Assembly (NCBI GenBank): GCA_001897835.1
Contig: MKUN01000028.1
Location: 124,001-188,000, forward strand
Source of the DNA: Bacteroidetes bacterium 46-16
GTDB taxonomy: Bacteria; Bacteroidota; Bacteroidia; Chitinophagales; Chitinophagaceae
Direction: 5' to 3'
Length of the DNA: 64,000 nucleotides
In this document: positions 45,401-53,692 of the stretch, one piece after another
Layout: each line of letters opens with the position of its first letter
Numbering within the stretch: position 1 is the first letter of the stretch
Position numbers and translations under genes: made by a program
Notes under the pieces: generated by a model
What the model saw: only the letters and a program-made list of their open reading frames with translations
Database searches by the model: none
What the model was told of the DNA's origin: nothing

Positions 45401-45485
45401 ACACATTAATAAGAAAGAATGATTTCCTTATATGTGACGCAACAGCCTGTACAGCGCTTTTGGATAACTGCTGGCGGTTTTTCAT
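42459..45485 (-). CDS. Hybrid sensor histidine kinase with receiver and Hpt domains
   Basis: 1008 residues. TM1 (about 22-45), a CHASE3-like extracytoplasmic domain with KDYRLTGDKQYSNDIQ (about 48-190), and TM2 (SLLSYIIISLFLIITLY) are followed by two PAS domains (about 225-345 and 370-490). HisKA has its phospho-His near 512 in NMSHEIRTPMNGIIG. The ATPase domain has NLAGNAIKF, DTGIGI and GGTGLGLAIVKQL. The receiver domain has its Asp near 800 in ILMDLQMPEVDG. The C-terminal Hpt has its His near 941 in AHFLKSS. The phosphorelay His-Asp-His is complete, but no output regulator is encoded nearby. The signal is unknown. Confidence 0.93.
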   Translation of the reverse strand: MKNRQQLSKSAVQAVASHIRKSFFLINVFIVISFILYLMQAYFLYKRAAESDQWVIHTNDELMNIKSADANVTKISAALKDYRLTGDKQYSNDIQHYTKDLNTDLYHLNVLTTDEPKQSERSQALNGLVNEKLAITQKILEGDAGNVAQADIERLKHINGSIAKYIEALEMDEYKVLAQRTDSNRYYSKSRAIFSLLSYIIISLFLIITLYKINQSIKKRTMAEQRARLNEAKYKVLVEDSGLTTIVINAQGIIKFASKNITELLGFDPDMLTGMSFMDGMPRKFKKNAEDVIHSLTTTGNYNNTVELQLFTSSGDSKWVSCRIFPVSKDNEEAKEWQVVIWDIDEEKKLQLEIEAMEAERRHQQRLIQDIIDNIPGIVYIKDLEGRYMLINKKMEEMLHTTAAHIIGQTDETLVSDSARYLEYKYSDDKVRINKTMCTFEDVINQPNGEVQYLWVSKFPLLDDMGEVRHICGLATDITERKEVELKLLKAKKEAEQARAAQESFLANMSHEIRTPMNGIIGMGNLLMSTPLNEEQKEFTENIGESAHNLLAIINDLLDFSKIKSGKFQLEHSPFKLRQLLNRTLYPLQFKADEKLIGLELLIDENVPDILIGDSLRLQQIVINLAGNAIKFTSKGGVSIHVSCTDQENGHIDLCMSVKDTGIGIPENKLGYIFESFTQDNANSSRKYGGTGLGLAIVKQLVELQYGEISVTSALNKGSVFSLSIPYKVGNEVSVTEDPINNADESQSMLNGISVLVAEDNLINQKVVKNTLLRQGATVELAFNGKEVIELLKNKQYDVILMDLQMPEVDGYRATRYIREVLKNNIPIIAMTADALKGEAERCFEAGMSGFISKPFEPRELYEQILKAKSEGTENFISGSQKLNGMAQAPLLDLSYLYELAGNDPKYIYDVIEIFLDNTPEGMVKLDELIRNTDDFDAIYKQAHFLKSSVSIVKVRDMFEKLNQIESIARGEKDKDAIILLLDEIQATFSEAMPEILQVKAKNDPATI

Positions 45486-45683
45486 ATCCTGCTCAATAAT
45501 AATGTAATGATTTCCTCTACTATAATGCAGCCCGCTCGGGGCAAATATGTGGCAAGTTAAACTACATTAAAAAAAAATTGAAGGAAATTGGCTTTATTAA
45601 CAAGCCAACAACAATTAGATATGTTCTGTATATCAGTAATAACAGCATTAGTATTATACACATGCAATTTTTAAAATATTTGT

Positions 45684-45718
45684 TTTGAGCTATTAACATT
45701 GCATTTATCGTACCTTTG
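45684..45718 (+). promoter_or_regulatory. Promoter upstream of the capD-like gene
   Basis: TTTG at 45684-45687 and TACCTTTG at 45711-45718 are separated by 23 bp, a full Bacteroidota-type promoter at the upper end of the usual spacing. The predicted transcript includes a 34-codon open frame before the capD-like gene. Confidence 0.55.
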
Positions 45719-45740
45719 CCGTATCTTCAAAAGGAATGAA

Positions 45741-45845
45741 ATGAAAGCTTGTGAAGAATATCTTAAATATTCTTATACTGAGCGTAATATGGCCCTTTTT
45801 CATTTTTTTCGCTGTTATTGGTTAAGAGGCAACACCACCATGTAA
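45741..45845 (+). CDS. Possible upstream small ORF, coupled to the capD-like gene
   Basis: 34 codons, ATG at 45741 preceded by AAAAGGAATGA, a fair ribosome-binding stretch. It ends ATG-TAA, and the next ATG follows at once (45846), so ribosomes ending here could restart on the capD-like gene. The peptide MKACEEYLKYSYTERNMALF and a following basic, aromatic-rich tail are not recognised. It may be a leader peptide or chance. Confidence 0.35.
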   Translation: MKACEEYLKYSYTERNMALFHFFRCYWLRGNTTM

Positions 45846-47783
45846 ATGCAATATAGGATAAGGATTCTCCCGCGCTGGATCATATTTTTATTAGATCTGG
45901 CTTTGGTCGAAGTAGGTATTTTTATTTCTTTCCTGCTTCGTTTCAATTTTGATCTCAACCTGATGGCCCGGTTCGAGATACGTTCGATACTGCTGCTTTC
46001 ACTGGTATTGAATATGATACTGTTTTGGCTGCTGCGCAGTTATGCAGGCATCATACGCTATACCAATATTGAAGATACCTTCCGTTTATTTACGGTCACC
46101 ACCATAGCAGCTTTGTTTTATTATGCGGTCAATCTTATTGTGAACAGGCCCCCGCATGCCCACCTGCTTTTTCCCAAAGCGGTAGTGGCCATCAATTTTT
46201 TCATTACCTCTTTTATACTCATCGGCTACCGTTTGCTGATCAGGTATTTCTATAACTTTTACCAGCAGCACCGGCTCGATGAGAAAAGCAAGACCAAAGC
46301 GGTGGTGTTTGATACCAGCGAGCATGGCCTGGTGACCAAAAGGGTGATAAACGGGATGCCGAACGGGCGTATACAGGTAGTGGCCTTCCTCGACGATGGT
46401 GGCGAAACAGGGGGCAAAATGATGGAAGGCCTGCCTATCTACAATCTTGACGAGATCAGTTTCCGCAAATTGAAGCAGGAAGACGTGAGCCTGCTGATCA
46501 TTGCCAATCGCAACCTTTCAAAAGAAAAACTCAACTACCTCGTGGACGTATGCCTGAACTACGGCATGCGTATACAGCAGGTACCACCTATACAGGAATG
46601 GCTCAACGGTACGCTCAATACCGATCAGCTGAAGGATGTTAAGATCGAGGACCTGCTGGAGCGCGATGTAATTAAGATCGAGAACGATTACATAAACAGC
46701 CAGCTTAAGGACAAGACCATACTGGTTACAGGCGCTGCAGGCTCTATAGGTAGTGAAATGGTACGCCAGCTCACTGAATATAAGCCTGCCCTTATCGTAA
46801 TGTGCGATAATGCAGAAACGCCCATGCACGATATGTTCCTGGAGATGAATGAGCGTTTTGCCGATGCGAATTATAAGATATTCATGGGCAATATCACCGA
46901 CAGGGAACGGATGAGATACCTCTTCGAGACCTGGCACCCCGACCTTGTGTTCCACGCAGCAGCATACAAGCATGTGCCGATGATGGAAGATAACCCTACC
47001 GTGGCTATCCTGAATAATGTGCTGGGCACCAAAACCATAGCAGAGCTTTCGGCAGAATATGGTGTGGAGAAATTTGTAATGGTCTCTACCGATAAAGCGG
47101 TGAATCCCACTAATGTGATGGGGGCTTCAAAACGCATAGCTGAGATATTTACCCAGAGCTTCTTTAAGAACCTGCAGAAAAAATATGAAGCCTCCGGTAG
47201 CCGGGGGGCACAGCCTACCCGTTTTGTTACCACACGTTTTGGTAATGTACTTGGTTCTAATGGTTCGGTGATACCCCGTTTCAAAAAACAGATCGAGAAT
47301 GGTGGCCCGATAACCGTTACCCACCCGGAAATAACCCGCTACTTCATGACCATACCCGAAGCCTGTCGCCTGGTAATTGAGGCAGGTGCTATGGGTCAGG
47401 GTGGCGAGATATTCGTATTCGATATGGGCTCACCGGTTAAGATCGTAGACCTTGCCAGGAAAATGATACGTCTTTCAGGCAAGGTGCCGGAGGTAGATAT
47501 ACGCATCGTTTTCTCGGGCCTGCGCCCGGGAGAGAAATTGTATGAGGAGCTGCTCAATAACTCCGAGAATACCATGCCTACTTATCATAATAAGATAATG
47601 ATAGCTAAAGTGCGCGAGTACGATTTTAAATCGGTGAATGAAAAGATAGAGCACCTGATCGACAGCGCTGCAGGGCACGATCCGCTTGGCACTGTGGCCA
47701 GCATGAAGGAGATCGTTCCCGAATTTATCAGCAACAATTCCATCTATGAGAAGCTGGATACCAGGCCTGCTGTAAGCAATTAG
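45846..47783 (+). CDS. CapD/FlaA1-like membrane nucleoside-diphosphate-sugar dehydratase
   Basis: 645 residues. Four N-terminal membrane helices (WIIFLLDLALVEVGIFISFL to SFILIGYRLLIRYF), then a Rossmann-like domain (AVVFDTSEHGLVTKRVI, about 155-245), then the SDR domain from about 287 with ILVTGAAGSIGSEMVRQL. STDKAVNPTNVMGASKR has Met in place of the Tyr of YxxxK, as usual in WbpM/PglF-type 4,6-dehydratases. The product is probably a UDP-4-keto-6-deoxy-hexosamine for surface polysaccharide or glycoprotein glycans. It is not inside a polysaccharide gene cluster here. Confidence 0.9.
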   Translation: MQYRIRILPRWIIFLLDLALVEVGIFISFLLRFNFDLNLMARFEIRSILLLSLVLNMILFWLLRSYAGIIRYTNIEDTFRLFTVTTIAALFYYAVNLIVNRPPHAHLLFPKAVVAINFFITSFILIGYRLLIRYFYNFYQQHRLDEKSKTKAVVFDTSEHGLVTKRVINGMPNGRIQVVAFLDDGGETGGKMMEGLPIYNLDEISFRKLKQEDVSLLIIANRNLSKEKLNYLVDVCLNYGMRIQQVPPIQEWLNGTLNTDQLKDVKIEDLLERDVIKIENDYINSQLKDKTILVTGAAGSIGSEMVRQLTEYKPALIVMCDNAETPMHDMFLEMNERFADANYKIFMGNITDRERMRYLFETWHPDLVFHAAAYKHVPMMEDNPTVAILNNVLGTKTIAELSAEYGVEKFVMVSTDKAVNPTNVMGASKRIAEIFTQSFFKNLQKKYEASGSRGAQPTRFVTTRFGNVLGSNGSVIPRFKKQIENGGPITVTHPEITRYFMTIPEACRLVIEAGAMGQGGEIFVFDMGSPVKIVDLARKMIRLSGKVPEVDIRIVFSGLRPGEKLYEELLNNSENTMPTYHNKIMIAKVREYDFKSVNEKIEHLIDSAAGHDPLGTVASMKEIVPEFISNNSIYEKLDTRPAVSN

Positions 47784-47853
47784 GCGGCCTTTTTTAACAA
47801 ATTCTATTATCCTGTGGCATGGTTTTTAAAATAATGACCAACAGCCTTATGCT

Positions 47854-48225
47854 ATGGATAATAAAATCACGATTCAGGAGCATGATGATATATTGATTGC
47901 TTTCCGCAAACTTTCCGCAGGCATTATAGATAAATATTGCGCCATGCGATTGCCCTACAAGCCGGGGCTTTATAGCATCTATTGGGAGTCGATGTACAGG
48001 TTAACAGGTTTGCTTAACGAACTGAATGCTGCTGCCGATAAATTGTGGCAAGTGCATAAGAGCGAAGTCCTCGCAAAACAACTAGATGATATTATTCACC
48101 TCGGCTTATTGCGATATGTGGAAAAGATATACGGTACGGAATATGCCGATATAGAGCAGCCCCAATGGATGATACAAATAGCCAGGCGCCTGCAGTTGTA
48201 CACACCGCTGCGCTCAAATGCCTAG
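47854..48225 (+). CDS. Helical protein of unknown function
   Basis: 123 residues, wholly predicted alpha-helical, no signal peptide. Motif-like stretches are EHDDILIAFRKLSAGIIDKY and SIYWESMYRLTGLLNELNAA. I do not recognise the family. It follows the capD-like gene by 70 bp. Its stop overlaps that of the convergent gene: CTAG at 48222-48225 contains both. Confidence 0.55.
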   Translation: MDNKITIQEHDDILIAFRKLSAGIIDKYCAMRLPYKPGLYSIYWESMYRLTGLLNELNAAADKLWQVHKSEVLAKQLDDIIHLGLLRYVEKIYGTEYADIEQPQWMIQIARRLQLYTPLRSNA

Positions 48226-48563
48226 GCTTTTACTGCTAACAAAATTGCCCTGTTCAGTACAAATACGATCACCAGCAGCATTGCCTGGCTATAGCGTCCC
48301 ATACCATACAATAGCCATCCTGCCATACAGAACAGGCTTAGTTCCATTAAAACACGAATTGCTAAGGGCAGCTTTATTTTTGCTTTGGGTGAGAGAAAGA
48401 AACCCCACAAAACCGCTATGACCATAGCGGCCGCTGTGCCTGCCAATACTTGTAAAGATCCACTGCTTCCGTATTGATAGCCCCAATAGGCAAAAGCTGC
48501 CAGCAGGCAAAGCTCCAGTATAAAGCGCAGACCGAGGTTAATGTTTTTTATAGCTGCAAGCAT
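48222..48563 (-). CDS. YrdB-like (DUF2568) membrane protein
   Basis: 113 residues with four hydrophobic helices. NINLGLRFILELCLLAAFAY and VLWGFFLSPKAKI are typical of the YrdB/DUF2568 group, small membrane proteins of unknown function. The start MLAAIKN is well placed. It overlaps the preceding convergent gene by the four bases of their shared stop site. Confidence 0.8.
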   Translation of the reverse strand: MLAAIKNINLGLRFILELCLLAAFAYWGYQYGSSGSLQVLAGTAAAMVIAVLWGFFLSPKAKIKLPLAIRVLMELSLFCMAGWLLYGMGRYSQAMLLVIVFVLNRAILLAVKA

Positions 48564-48723
48564 GTTTTAAAAATAGCCATCTTTTGCCATTGTTTTGTAT
48601 GGCGTTTCCCTTGTTACCTGTTGCATTATACCAACACCAAATACTGTTGCAGGTTTGAGTGGGGGCCATTGTTCATGACTTGGGTATGAGCTGCTGCCGG
48701 GAAAATTTGTATTTTATGCGTTG

Positions 48724-49236
48724 ATGAGGCCCGTTAAAAAGCAAATATATCCAACTGAACCGCTTGATGGCAAGGAGCGTGATTATCTTATGCTCATCTA
48801 CCACACCCGGCTCAGGTTTTTTGTTCCGGCTTTCCTCGTGTTGACCGTTGCGGCCGTCCTTTGCAGTGTCTATATCGCCACGGTCACCCGCGAGAAGGAT
48901 GCGCTCCCCCTGCTGCCACAGGCCTGCTTCAATTTTCTCTTCATTGGTCTGCCCATCATGTTTTTTGCATTGCGCATCTATTACCGGCGTATCCACGTTT
49001 ATAAAATCGATGTGGAAGGGGGCGTAAAAGAAATGATACCCTTCATCATCAGGGAGAAAGAGTCTTTCCCCCTGACAGGGCAGTATTATTTTAAGATAGA
49101 CGACCCTGCAAATATGCACCACGAGGTGGACGCAGAAATGTTCGGGTCTTATAATACCGGCGATACCTTATATATCGCAAGGGCACCACGGTCAAAACAG
49201 TCTTTTGAGTATGGCGGGCGCTTTTCCCTCATTTAG
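48724..49236 (+). CDS. Membrane protein of unknown function
   Basis: 170 residues from the ATG at 48724 (a TTG lies one codon upstream). Two membrane helices (FFVPAFLVLTVAAVLCSVYI and ACFNFLFIGLPIMFFALRIY) are followed by a cytoplasmic or periplasmic beta-rich domain of about 75 residues (PFIIREKESFPLTGQYYFKI). No family recognised. The following 250-base gap holds a terminator near its end. Confidence 0.6.
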   Translation: MRPVKKQIYPTEPLDGKERDYLMLIYHTRLRFFVPAFLVLTVAAVLCSVYIATVTREKDALPLLPQACFNFLFIGLPIMFFALRIYYRRIHVYKIDVEGGVKEMIPFIIREKESFPLTGQYYFKIDDPANMHHEVDAEMFGSYNTGDTLYIARAPRSKQSFEYGGRFSLI

Positions 49237-49414
49237 TTTTATCGCAAAGTTTCCCGTATTTACCCCAGTTTATTAGCCGATATGCCTTGCTTTGCTAACA
49301 TTGCAATAGCAGGGCACTTGAATAATGTACCCGGGGCCATTGCGAGAACAGGATGATACAATGCAGTGCTTACTGCTTAAGATAAATTAAGATGGTGGGG
49401 GTGGTTTTAACGCT

Positions 49415-49448
49415 GAAGGCTGGTACTCATGTGCCAGCCTTCTTTTTT
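49415..49448 (+). terminator. Intrinsic terminator
   Basis: GAAGGCTGG pairs with CCAGCCTTC over a 10-base loop, followed by six Ts. It lies 180 bases past the stop at 49236 and 40 bases before the sensor kinase, so it either ends a long 3' region or a short unrecognised transcript. Otherwise the gap shows nothing clear. Confidence 0.75.
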
Positions 49449-49489
49449 GGCCCGCGAACGCTTAATTTTAATACCCCGACAGGCTATAT

Positions 49490-50554
49490 ATGGAAAACAA
49501 GAACGTCCTCATACTGATACATGTGCTATGCTGCCTTATCTTCCTGTTGGTGCCTGCATTTACACTGCCGCCCGAATATGATAATATCAACGCGGCACTC
49601 CTGTCATTGCCCTATTTGCGCGACATGGTGGGCTATTTGCTGACCATAGGCTTCTTTTATCTCAGTTACTTTTATCTTATCCCGGAGTTTTATTTCAGGA
49701 AAAAGTATTTCCTCTTTTTTGCCTTCGGGCTGCTTGGCTACCTGTTGAACACCGCCCTGCCCAACCTGCTCAATTTCATTTATACCGATGTTCCTCCGCA
49801 TAGCGCCCTGCAGCATATGACTCCGGGCAGACCCCCTATGGGCCCGCCGCACGACCATGATCACCACCAGCGCGATGTGATCGCTCACCTCACGCACAAC
49901 TTCCTGCGTTTTGCCGTGGTGTTTTTTATTGCGTTGCTGTTAAAGATCAATGAGCAGTACAAAAAGATGAAAAAAGAAAAGATAGAGGCTGAGCTGGCTT
50001 ACCTAAAGACCCAGATCAACCCGCACTTTCTTTTCAATACACTCAATACCATCTATTCTCTTGCTGTAGAACAGTCGCGCGAAACAGCCGATGCAGTGGT
50101 AAAGCTATCGGGCATGATGCGCTATGTGCTGAAGGAAACCACCAAAGACTATATTCCCCTTGATGTAGAGCTGGAGTACATTGCCAGCTATATCGATCTG
50201 CAAAAGAACAGGTTTGATGATACGGTAAAACTGAGTTATACCGTAAGTGGCGACCCTTCCGGTAAAAGGATAGCACCTTTACTGCTTATCCCTTTTGTCG
50301 AGAACACTTTTAAACATGGCATCAACCCCGAAGCCGATTCGGTAGTGAATATCAGCATAGTTGTAGCCGGAGATGAATTGCATATGAGCGTTGTGAATAA
50401 CATTGTGCCGGTGCAAAGCGAAGAGCCTGGGAGTGGTATAGGTATTGAAAACACAAGGGCACGGCTGGCGATGCTATACCCTGCTGCGCACAAGCTGTCT
50501 GTTACAGGGCAAAATGGTATCTTTATCGTCGACCTTAATTTGCATTTGTCATGA
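49490..50554 (+). CDS. LytS/YehU-type sensor histidine kinase
   Basis: 354 residues. Four N-terminal helices form the sensor, with a His/Pro-rich loop (GPPHDHDHHQRD near 120-131) that could bind metal. A short coiled coil precedes the His_kinase domain: QINPHFLFNTLNTIYSLA holds the phospho-His near residue 178, and PFVENTFKHGI and GIGIENTRARL are the ATPase motifs. The next gene overlaps its stop by four bases (ATGA), the usual arrangement with a LytTR response regulator. Confidence 0.93.
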   Translation: MENKNVLILIHVLCCLIFLLVPAFTLPPEYDNINAALLSLPYLRDMVGYLLTIGFFYLSYFYLIPEFYFRKKYFLFFAFGLLGYLLNTALPNLLNFIYTDVPPHSALQHMTPGRPPMGPPHDHDHHQRDVIAHLTHNFLRFAVVFFIALLLKINEQYKKMKKEKIEAELAYLKTQINPHFLFNTLNTIYSLAVEQSRETADAVVKLSGMMRYVLKETTKDYIPLDVELEYIASYIDLQKNRFDDTVKLSYTVSGDPSGKRIAPLLLIPFVENTFKHGINPEADSVVNISIVVAGDELHMSVVNNIVPVQSEEPGSGIGIENTRARLAMLYPAAHKLSVTGQNGIFIVDLNLHLS

Positions 50555-51261
50555 TAAGGGCCATAGCTATAGATGACGAACCACCTGCGCTCAGGCTGCT
50601 TGCAAATTTTTGTAAACAGGCAGGCTATGTGCAATTGCTCAAAGTGTTCACCAGGCCGCATGAAGCTATACAATGGTTGAAGGATAACCGGGTCGACCTG
50701 CTTTTTCTCGATATACGCATGCCTTCAATATCAGGTATCGACCTGTTCAAATCGCTGGAGGAGAAGCCACTAATCATCTTTACTACCGCATACAGCGAGT
50801 ATGCCGTGGAGGGCTTCGATCTCGATGTGGTCGATTACCTGCTTAAGCCTTTTACCTACGAGCGTTTTCAAAGGGCCACTGCTAAAGCAAAGGAATATTA
50901 TGACCACATCAACGCACCAAAGCCCCCCGAAAAATTTATTATCGTTCGTGCCGACTACAGCCTCAACAAGATAATGCTGGACGATATCCAATACATAGAG
51001 AGTGCAGGCGACTATCTTAAGTTTCACTTGCTGCAGGCAAAGACCATCGTGGCCCGCATGACCATGAAGCATATTTTGGAAAAGCTTCCGGCTGCTAAAT
51101 TTATCCGGGTGCACCGTTCTTTTATCATATCCTTCGCCAAGGTAACCGGGATACAGGGCAAAACGGTTTCAATAGCCGGTACCGAAGTGCCGGTCGGCTT
51201 GAATTATGAACAGGACCTCTCCAGCAGGTGGAAAAACTTTAACGGAAGGGATAAAAAATAA
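50551..51261 (+). CDS. LytTR-family response regulator
   Basis: 236 residues. Receiver domain 1-120 with DDE (residues 7-9 region), phospho-Asp near 54 in LLFLDIRMPSISG, Thr in FTTAYSEYA and Lys in YLLKPF. LytTR DNA-binding domain from about 130 to 230 (YIESAGDYLKFHL and FIRVHRSFIISFAKV). Partner of the preceding kinase through translational coupling. Its targets are not known; the T9SS cargo gene downstream is on the other strand. Confidence 0.95.
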   Translation: MIRAIAIDDEPPALRLLANFCKQAGYVQLLKVFTRPHEAIQWLKDNRVDLLFLDIRMPSISGIDLFKSLEEKPLIIFTTAYSEYAVEGFDLDVVDYLLKPFTYERFQRATAKAKEYYDHINAPKPPEKFIIVRADYSLNKIMLDDIQYIESAGDYLKFHLLQAKTIVARMTMKHILEKLPAAKFIRVHRSFIISFAKVTGIQGKTVSIAGTEVPVGLNYEQDLSSRWKNFNGRDKK

Positions 51262-51283
51262 GCCGCCCCTCAAAAGGGGCAGC
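51251..51283 (-). terminator. Terminator of the T9SS cargo gene at 51309
   Basis: On the minus strand GCTGCCCCT and AGGGGCGGC pair over TTTG (9 bp, one G-U), followed by TTATTTTTTAT. The U-rich tail lies inside the last codons of the convergent response regulator. The stem could also serve the plus-strand gene. Confidence 0.65.
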
Positions 51284-51308
51284 TGCATTTATCATTTTAC
51301 CTAAAAAC

Positions 51309-53222
51309 TCATTGGTTTAATTTTTGCACCTTCAGGCTTTGCCTGAAATCTCCGGATGCCGTAGCTACATTTATGATATAGCTGCCATTCGCCAGCTTGG
51401 GGCTTAGCTTATTAAGGTACGAATTTACACTGTTTCCTGCGCCGGAATATTTTGCTATTTCCCGCCCGGTAACATCTGTTATTTGTAGGTCCAGGGTTTT
51501 GTCCATTAATGAGGCCGATATGTTCAGGCCCAGCTTATTGTCAAAAGGATTGGGATATGCGCTTACCTGGTCCTTTTTCTGGGCAGCTAGAGGCTGTGTA
51601 TTGGCCGCTGCATCACCGGTATAGAGGTCTTCCCAATAGTTATGGTGTTCTCCCGTTCCTTTGAAGGCAGCGCTCAGCCATGGCCTTTCCTTGGTTTGTA
51701 TCTGGTCGGGGCTTGCTGCCGATGGGCAGCCCATAGCGTTGGCAAACACAAGGTAATGAAAACCGGTACGGTCATTTTGCCTGCTATAGGCAATGCCGGG
51801 TGTGAATGAGGCTTCCTGGTTCGATAAAGTAACTGCCGTACCCACCTGCATATAATCCACCGGGCTGATCAGCGCACCTGTCTCGTCCATTTGTACGTCC
51901 ACATAGCCGCCTATATTTGGTGCATAGAAAGAGGATGCACCGGGGTCTTGTGTATACCAGCCCACATTCAGCAGGCTTGCTACTGAATCGAAAGAGATCG
52001 TTGGCCAGTCATTGAGCTTAAGTGGTATTGGCGCAGGTACCAGCGAAGATCCTGTGATATTATGCGTTACCGGTGTGCCAAACTGTGGGGCATTGAAATT
52101 CCTGAAACGCACAAAGATATCGTTGGGCTGCATCAGGTCTATATAGCAATAGGCCCAGTTATCCACACCGTAATGGTCGGGTGCGTCTATTCTTGTCTTC
52201 AGGTTAGGTATCGAGAAGTATGGTCCCGGTAACACATTCACATCGTTGATCGTAGGGCATACTACAAGGGGCCCCCACGGTGGCCCAAGTACAAATGGCG
52301 TTTCCGATTCCGTGATGTTGATAGATGTGCCTGACAGTGTATAATACACGAATTGTAGTTTTAGCCCGCTGCTGGCATGTATAAAGGTCACATCGGGATT
52401 GGTCTCGCCAAGTGTGCCGCAAAGCGTGGTTACCGGGCTGAAGGATACACCTGCTATCGTGCTGTTCATGAACCCGTACACGAAGTTAATGCCTGCAGTG
52501 GGGTCTTCCCAGGTAATGCACAGGCCGTAACTGTTATGCCCGTCCTGGCTGATGCGTGTAAAATTGGGCACTGTAGATAATTGCGTACGGGACACAAGGG
52601 TCAGGCCGCCTGTGCCTATAGGTGCAGGCCTGTTCCAGAGATATACATCCACATAATGTCCTACCGGGCCTATCGGGCCGGGTGTGCTGTTGTAATAGCT
52701 TACGGTTACATACCATGCGCCCGTAGTGCCATATACCCACATGGCATAGCCATTACTGTCCTGCATTATCGACATCTCTATGTCCTGCACACCGCGCGGG
52801 TACATGATAAAGCCCTGGTCGTAGATGGTACCGGGCATGCCGCTGCCTGTTGCCCTGTTGATCCAGGCTATGCCTGCCGTGCTGCCGGGATCATCCCAGC
52901 TATGTACGAGCAGGTCGCTGGTAGTGCTGCTTGGTGGGGCTATCTGCGGGAAGGGTGGGCCGGGCATAGGGGTTGGCGTGCTGAGGCCATATGGGGTCAT
53001 GTAAGAGATGTGCCCCATACTGTAGTCGTAGGTATGCGTGGTACTGTTTACAGGATTGGGCCATGCACCGGGGATGATGGTGCCCGGCACCGGGTAGGGA
53101 TATTCCGGTTGCGATGCCGCATTGAACTGTGCTTTCGCGCTGCTGCCTGCCGTTACCAGCAATACGCACACAGCGATGATCTTTTTCGTTACAGGCCATA
53201 GCCCGTGTAAACGCTCTCTCAT
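51309..53222 (-). CDS. Large secreted protein with T9SS sorting domain
   Basis: 637 residues. The signal peptide follows a basic N-terminus (VTKKIIAVCVLLVTAGSSAKA). A Pro-rich opening (PEYPYPVPGTIIPGAWPNP) leads into a long beta-rich body of unknown function. The last 80 residues, SAYPNPFDNKLGLNI to FRQSLKVQKLNQ, are a type A T9SS signal. A 38-base inverted repeat lies three bases before the ATG, and a stand-alone LytTR regulator is encoded just upstream on the same strand, so expression may be specially controlled. Confidence 0.75.
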   Translation of the reverse strand: MRERLHGLWPVTKKIIAVCVLLVTAGSSAKAQFNAASQPEYPYPVPGTIIPGAWPNPVNSTTHTYDYSMGHISYMTPYGLSTPTPMPGPPFPQIAPPSSTTSDLLVHSWDDPGSTAGIAWINRATGSGMPGTIYDQGFIMYPRGVQDIEMSIMQDSNGYAMWVYGTTGAWYVTVSYYNSTPGPIGPVGHYVDVYLWNRPAPIGTGGLTLVSRTQLSTVPNFTRISQDGHNSYGLCITWEDPTAGINFVYGFMNSTIAGVSFSPVTTLCGTLGETNPDVTFIHASSGLKLQFVYYTLSGTSINITESETPFVLGPPWGPLVVCPTINDVNVLPGPYFSIPNLKTRIDAPDHYGVDNWAYCYIDLMQPNDIFVRFRNFNAPQFGTPVTHNITGSSLVPAPIPLKLNDWPTISFDSVASLLNVGWYTQDPGASSFYAPNIGGYVDVQMDETGALISPVDYMQVGTAVTLSNQEASFTPGIAYSRQNDRTGFHYLVFANAMGCPSAASPDQIQTKERPWLSAAFKGTGEHHNYWEDLYTGDAAANTQPLAAQKKDQVSAYPNPFDNKLGLNISASLMDKTLDLQITDVTGREIAKYSGAGNSVNSYLNKLSPKLANGSYIINVATASGDFRQSLKVQKLNQ

Positions 53223-53225
53223 AGC

Positions 53226-53263
53226 TTTTAGTTTTTGGTGAATAATATTTCACTAAACTAAAA
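53226..53263 (-). promoter_or_regulatory. Composite inverted repeat at the start codon of the T9SS gene
   Basis: TTTTAGTTT (53226-53234) and AAACTAAAA (53255-53263) enclose GTGAA (53238-53242) and TTCAC (53248-53252), giving two nested stems with small bulges. The repeat ends three bases before the ATG (53220-53222), so in the mRNA a hairpin would cover the ribosome-binding region; as DNA it could be an operator. Confidence 0.5.
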
Positions 53264-53341
53264 TGCCCGGCTAGCCTGCTTTGCAGCACTTGGCCATAGT
53301 GCTTCCTTTCTTGGTAAGCGTATCAAAAAACACAATGAACG

Positions 53342-53692
53342 TCACCAGGGGCCTTTTATCATTTGCATGAAGCCTTCCTTTTTCCTGAACGATACCGGCA
53401 ATTCTTCTTGATTGCTCATCATTACGGTAACGCCATCGGCCTTCAGCACTTTTTCTATATGGTCTATATTGATAAGGTAAGATTTGTGTATCCTGAAAAA
53501 ATTGTGTGCTGCCAGCACTTGTTCAAACTCCTTGAGCAGCCGCGATATGATGTAATGTTTCCCGTCTTGCAGGTACACATGGGTATAGCTGTCCTGGGCT
53601 TTACAATAGATAATGTTTTCGGGGCGCACGGGATAATAGCCCTCCATAGTGCTCAGCACTATTTTGTTCTGGTGATTTGGCTCCATATTCAT
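53342..53692 (-). CDS. Stand-alone LytTR DNA-binding protein
   Basis: 116 residues, essentially only a LytTR domain: ENIIYCKAQDSYTHVYLQDG followed by FFRIHKSYLINIDHIEKVL. There is no receiver domain and no membrane segment. Free LytTR proteins often control neighbouring genes. Here the likely target is the T9SS gene that starts 119 bases downstream on the same strand and carries the inverted repeat described at 53226-53263. Confidence 0.85.
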   Translation of the reverse strand: MNMEPNHQNKIVLSTMEGYYPVRPENIIYCKAQDSYTHVYLQDGKHYIISRLLKEFEQVLAAHNFFRIHKSYLINIDHIEKVLKADGVTVMMSNQEELPVSFRKKEGFMQMIKGPW

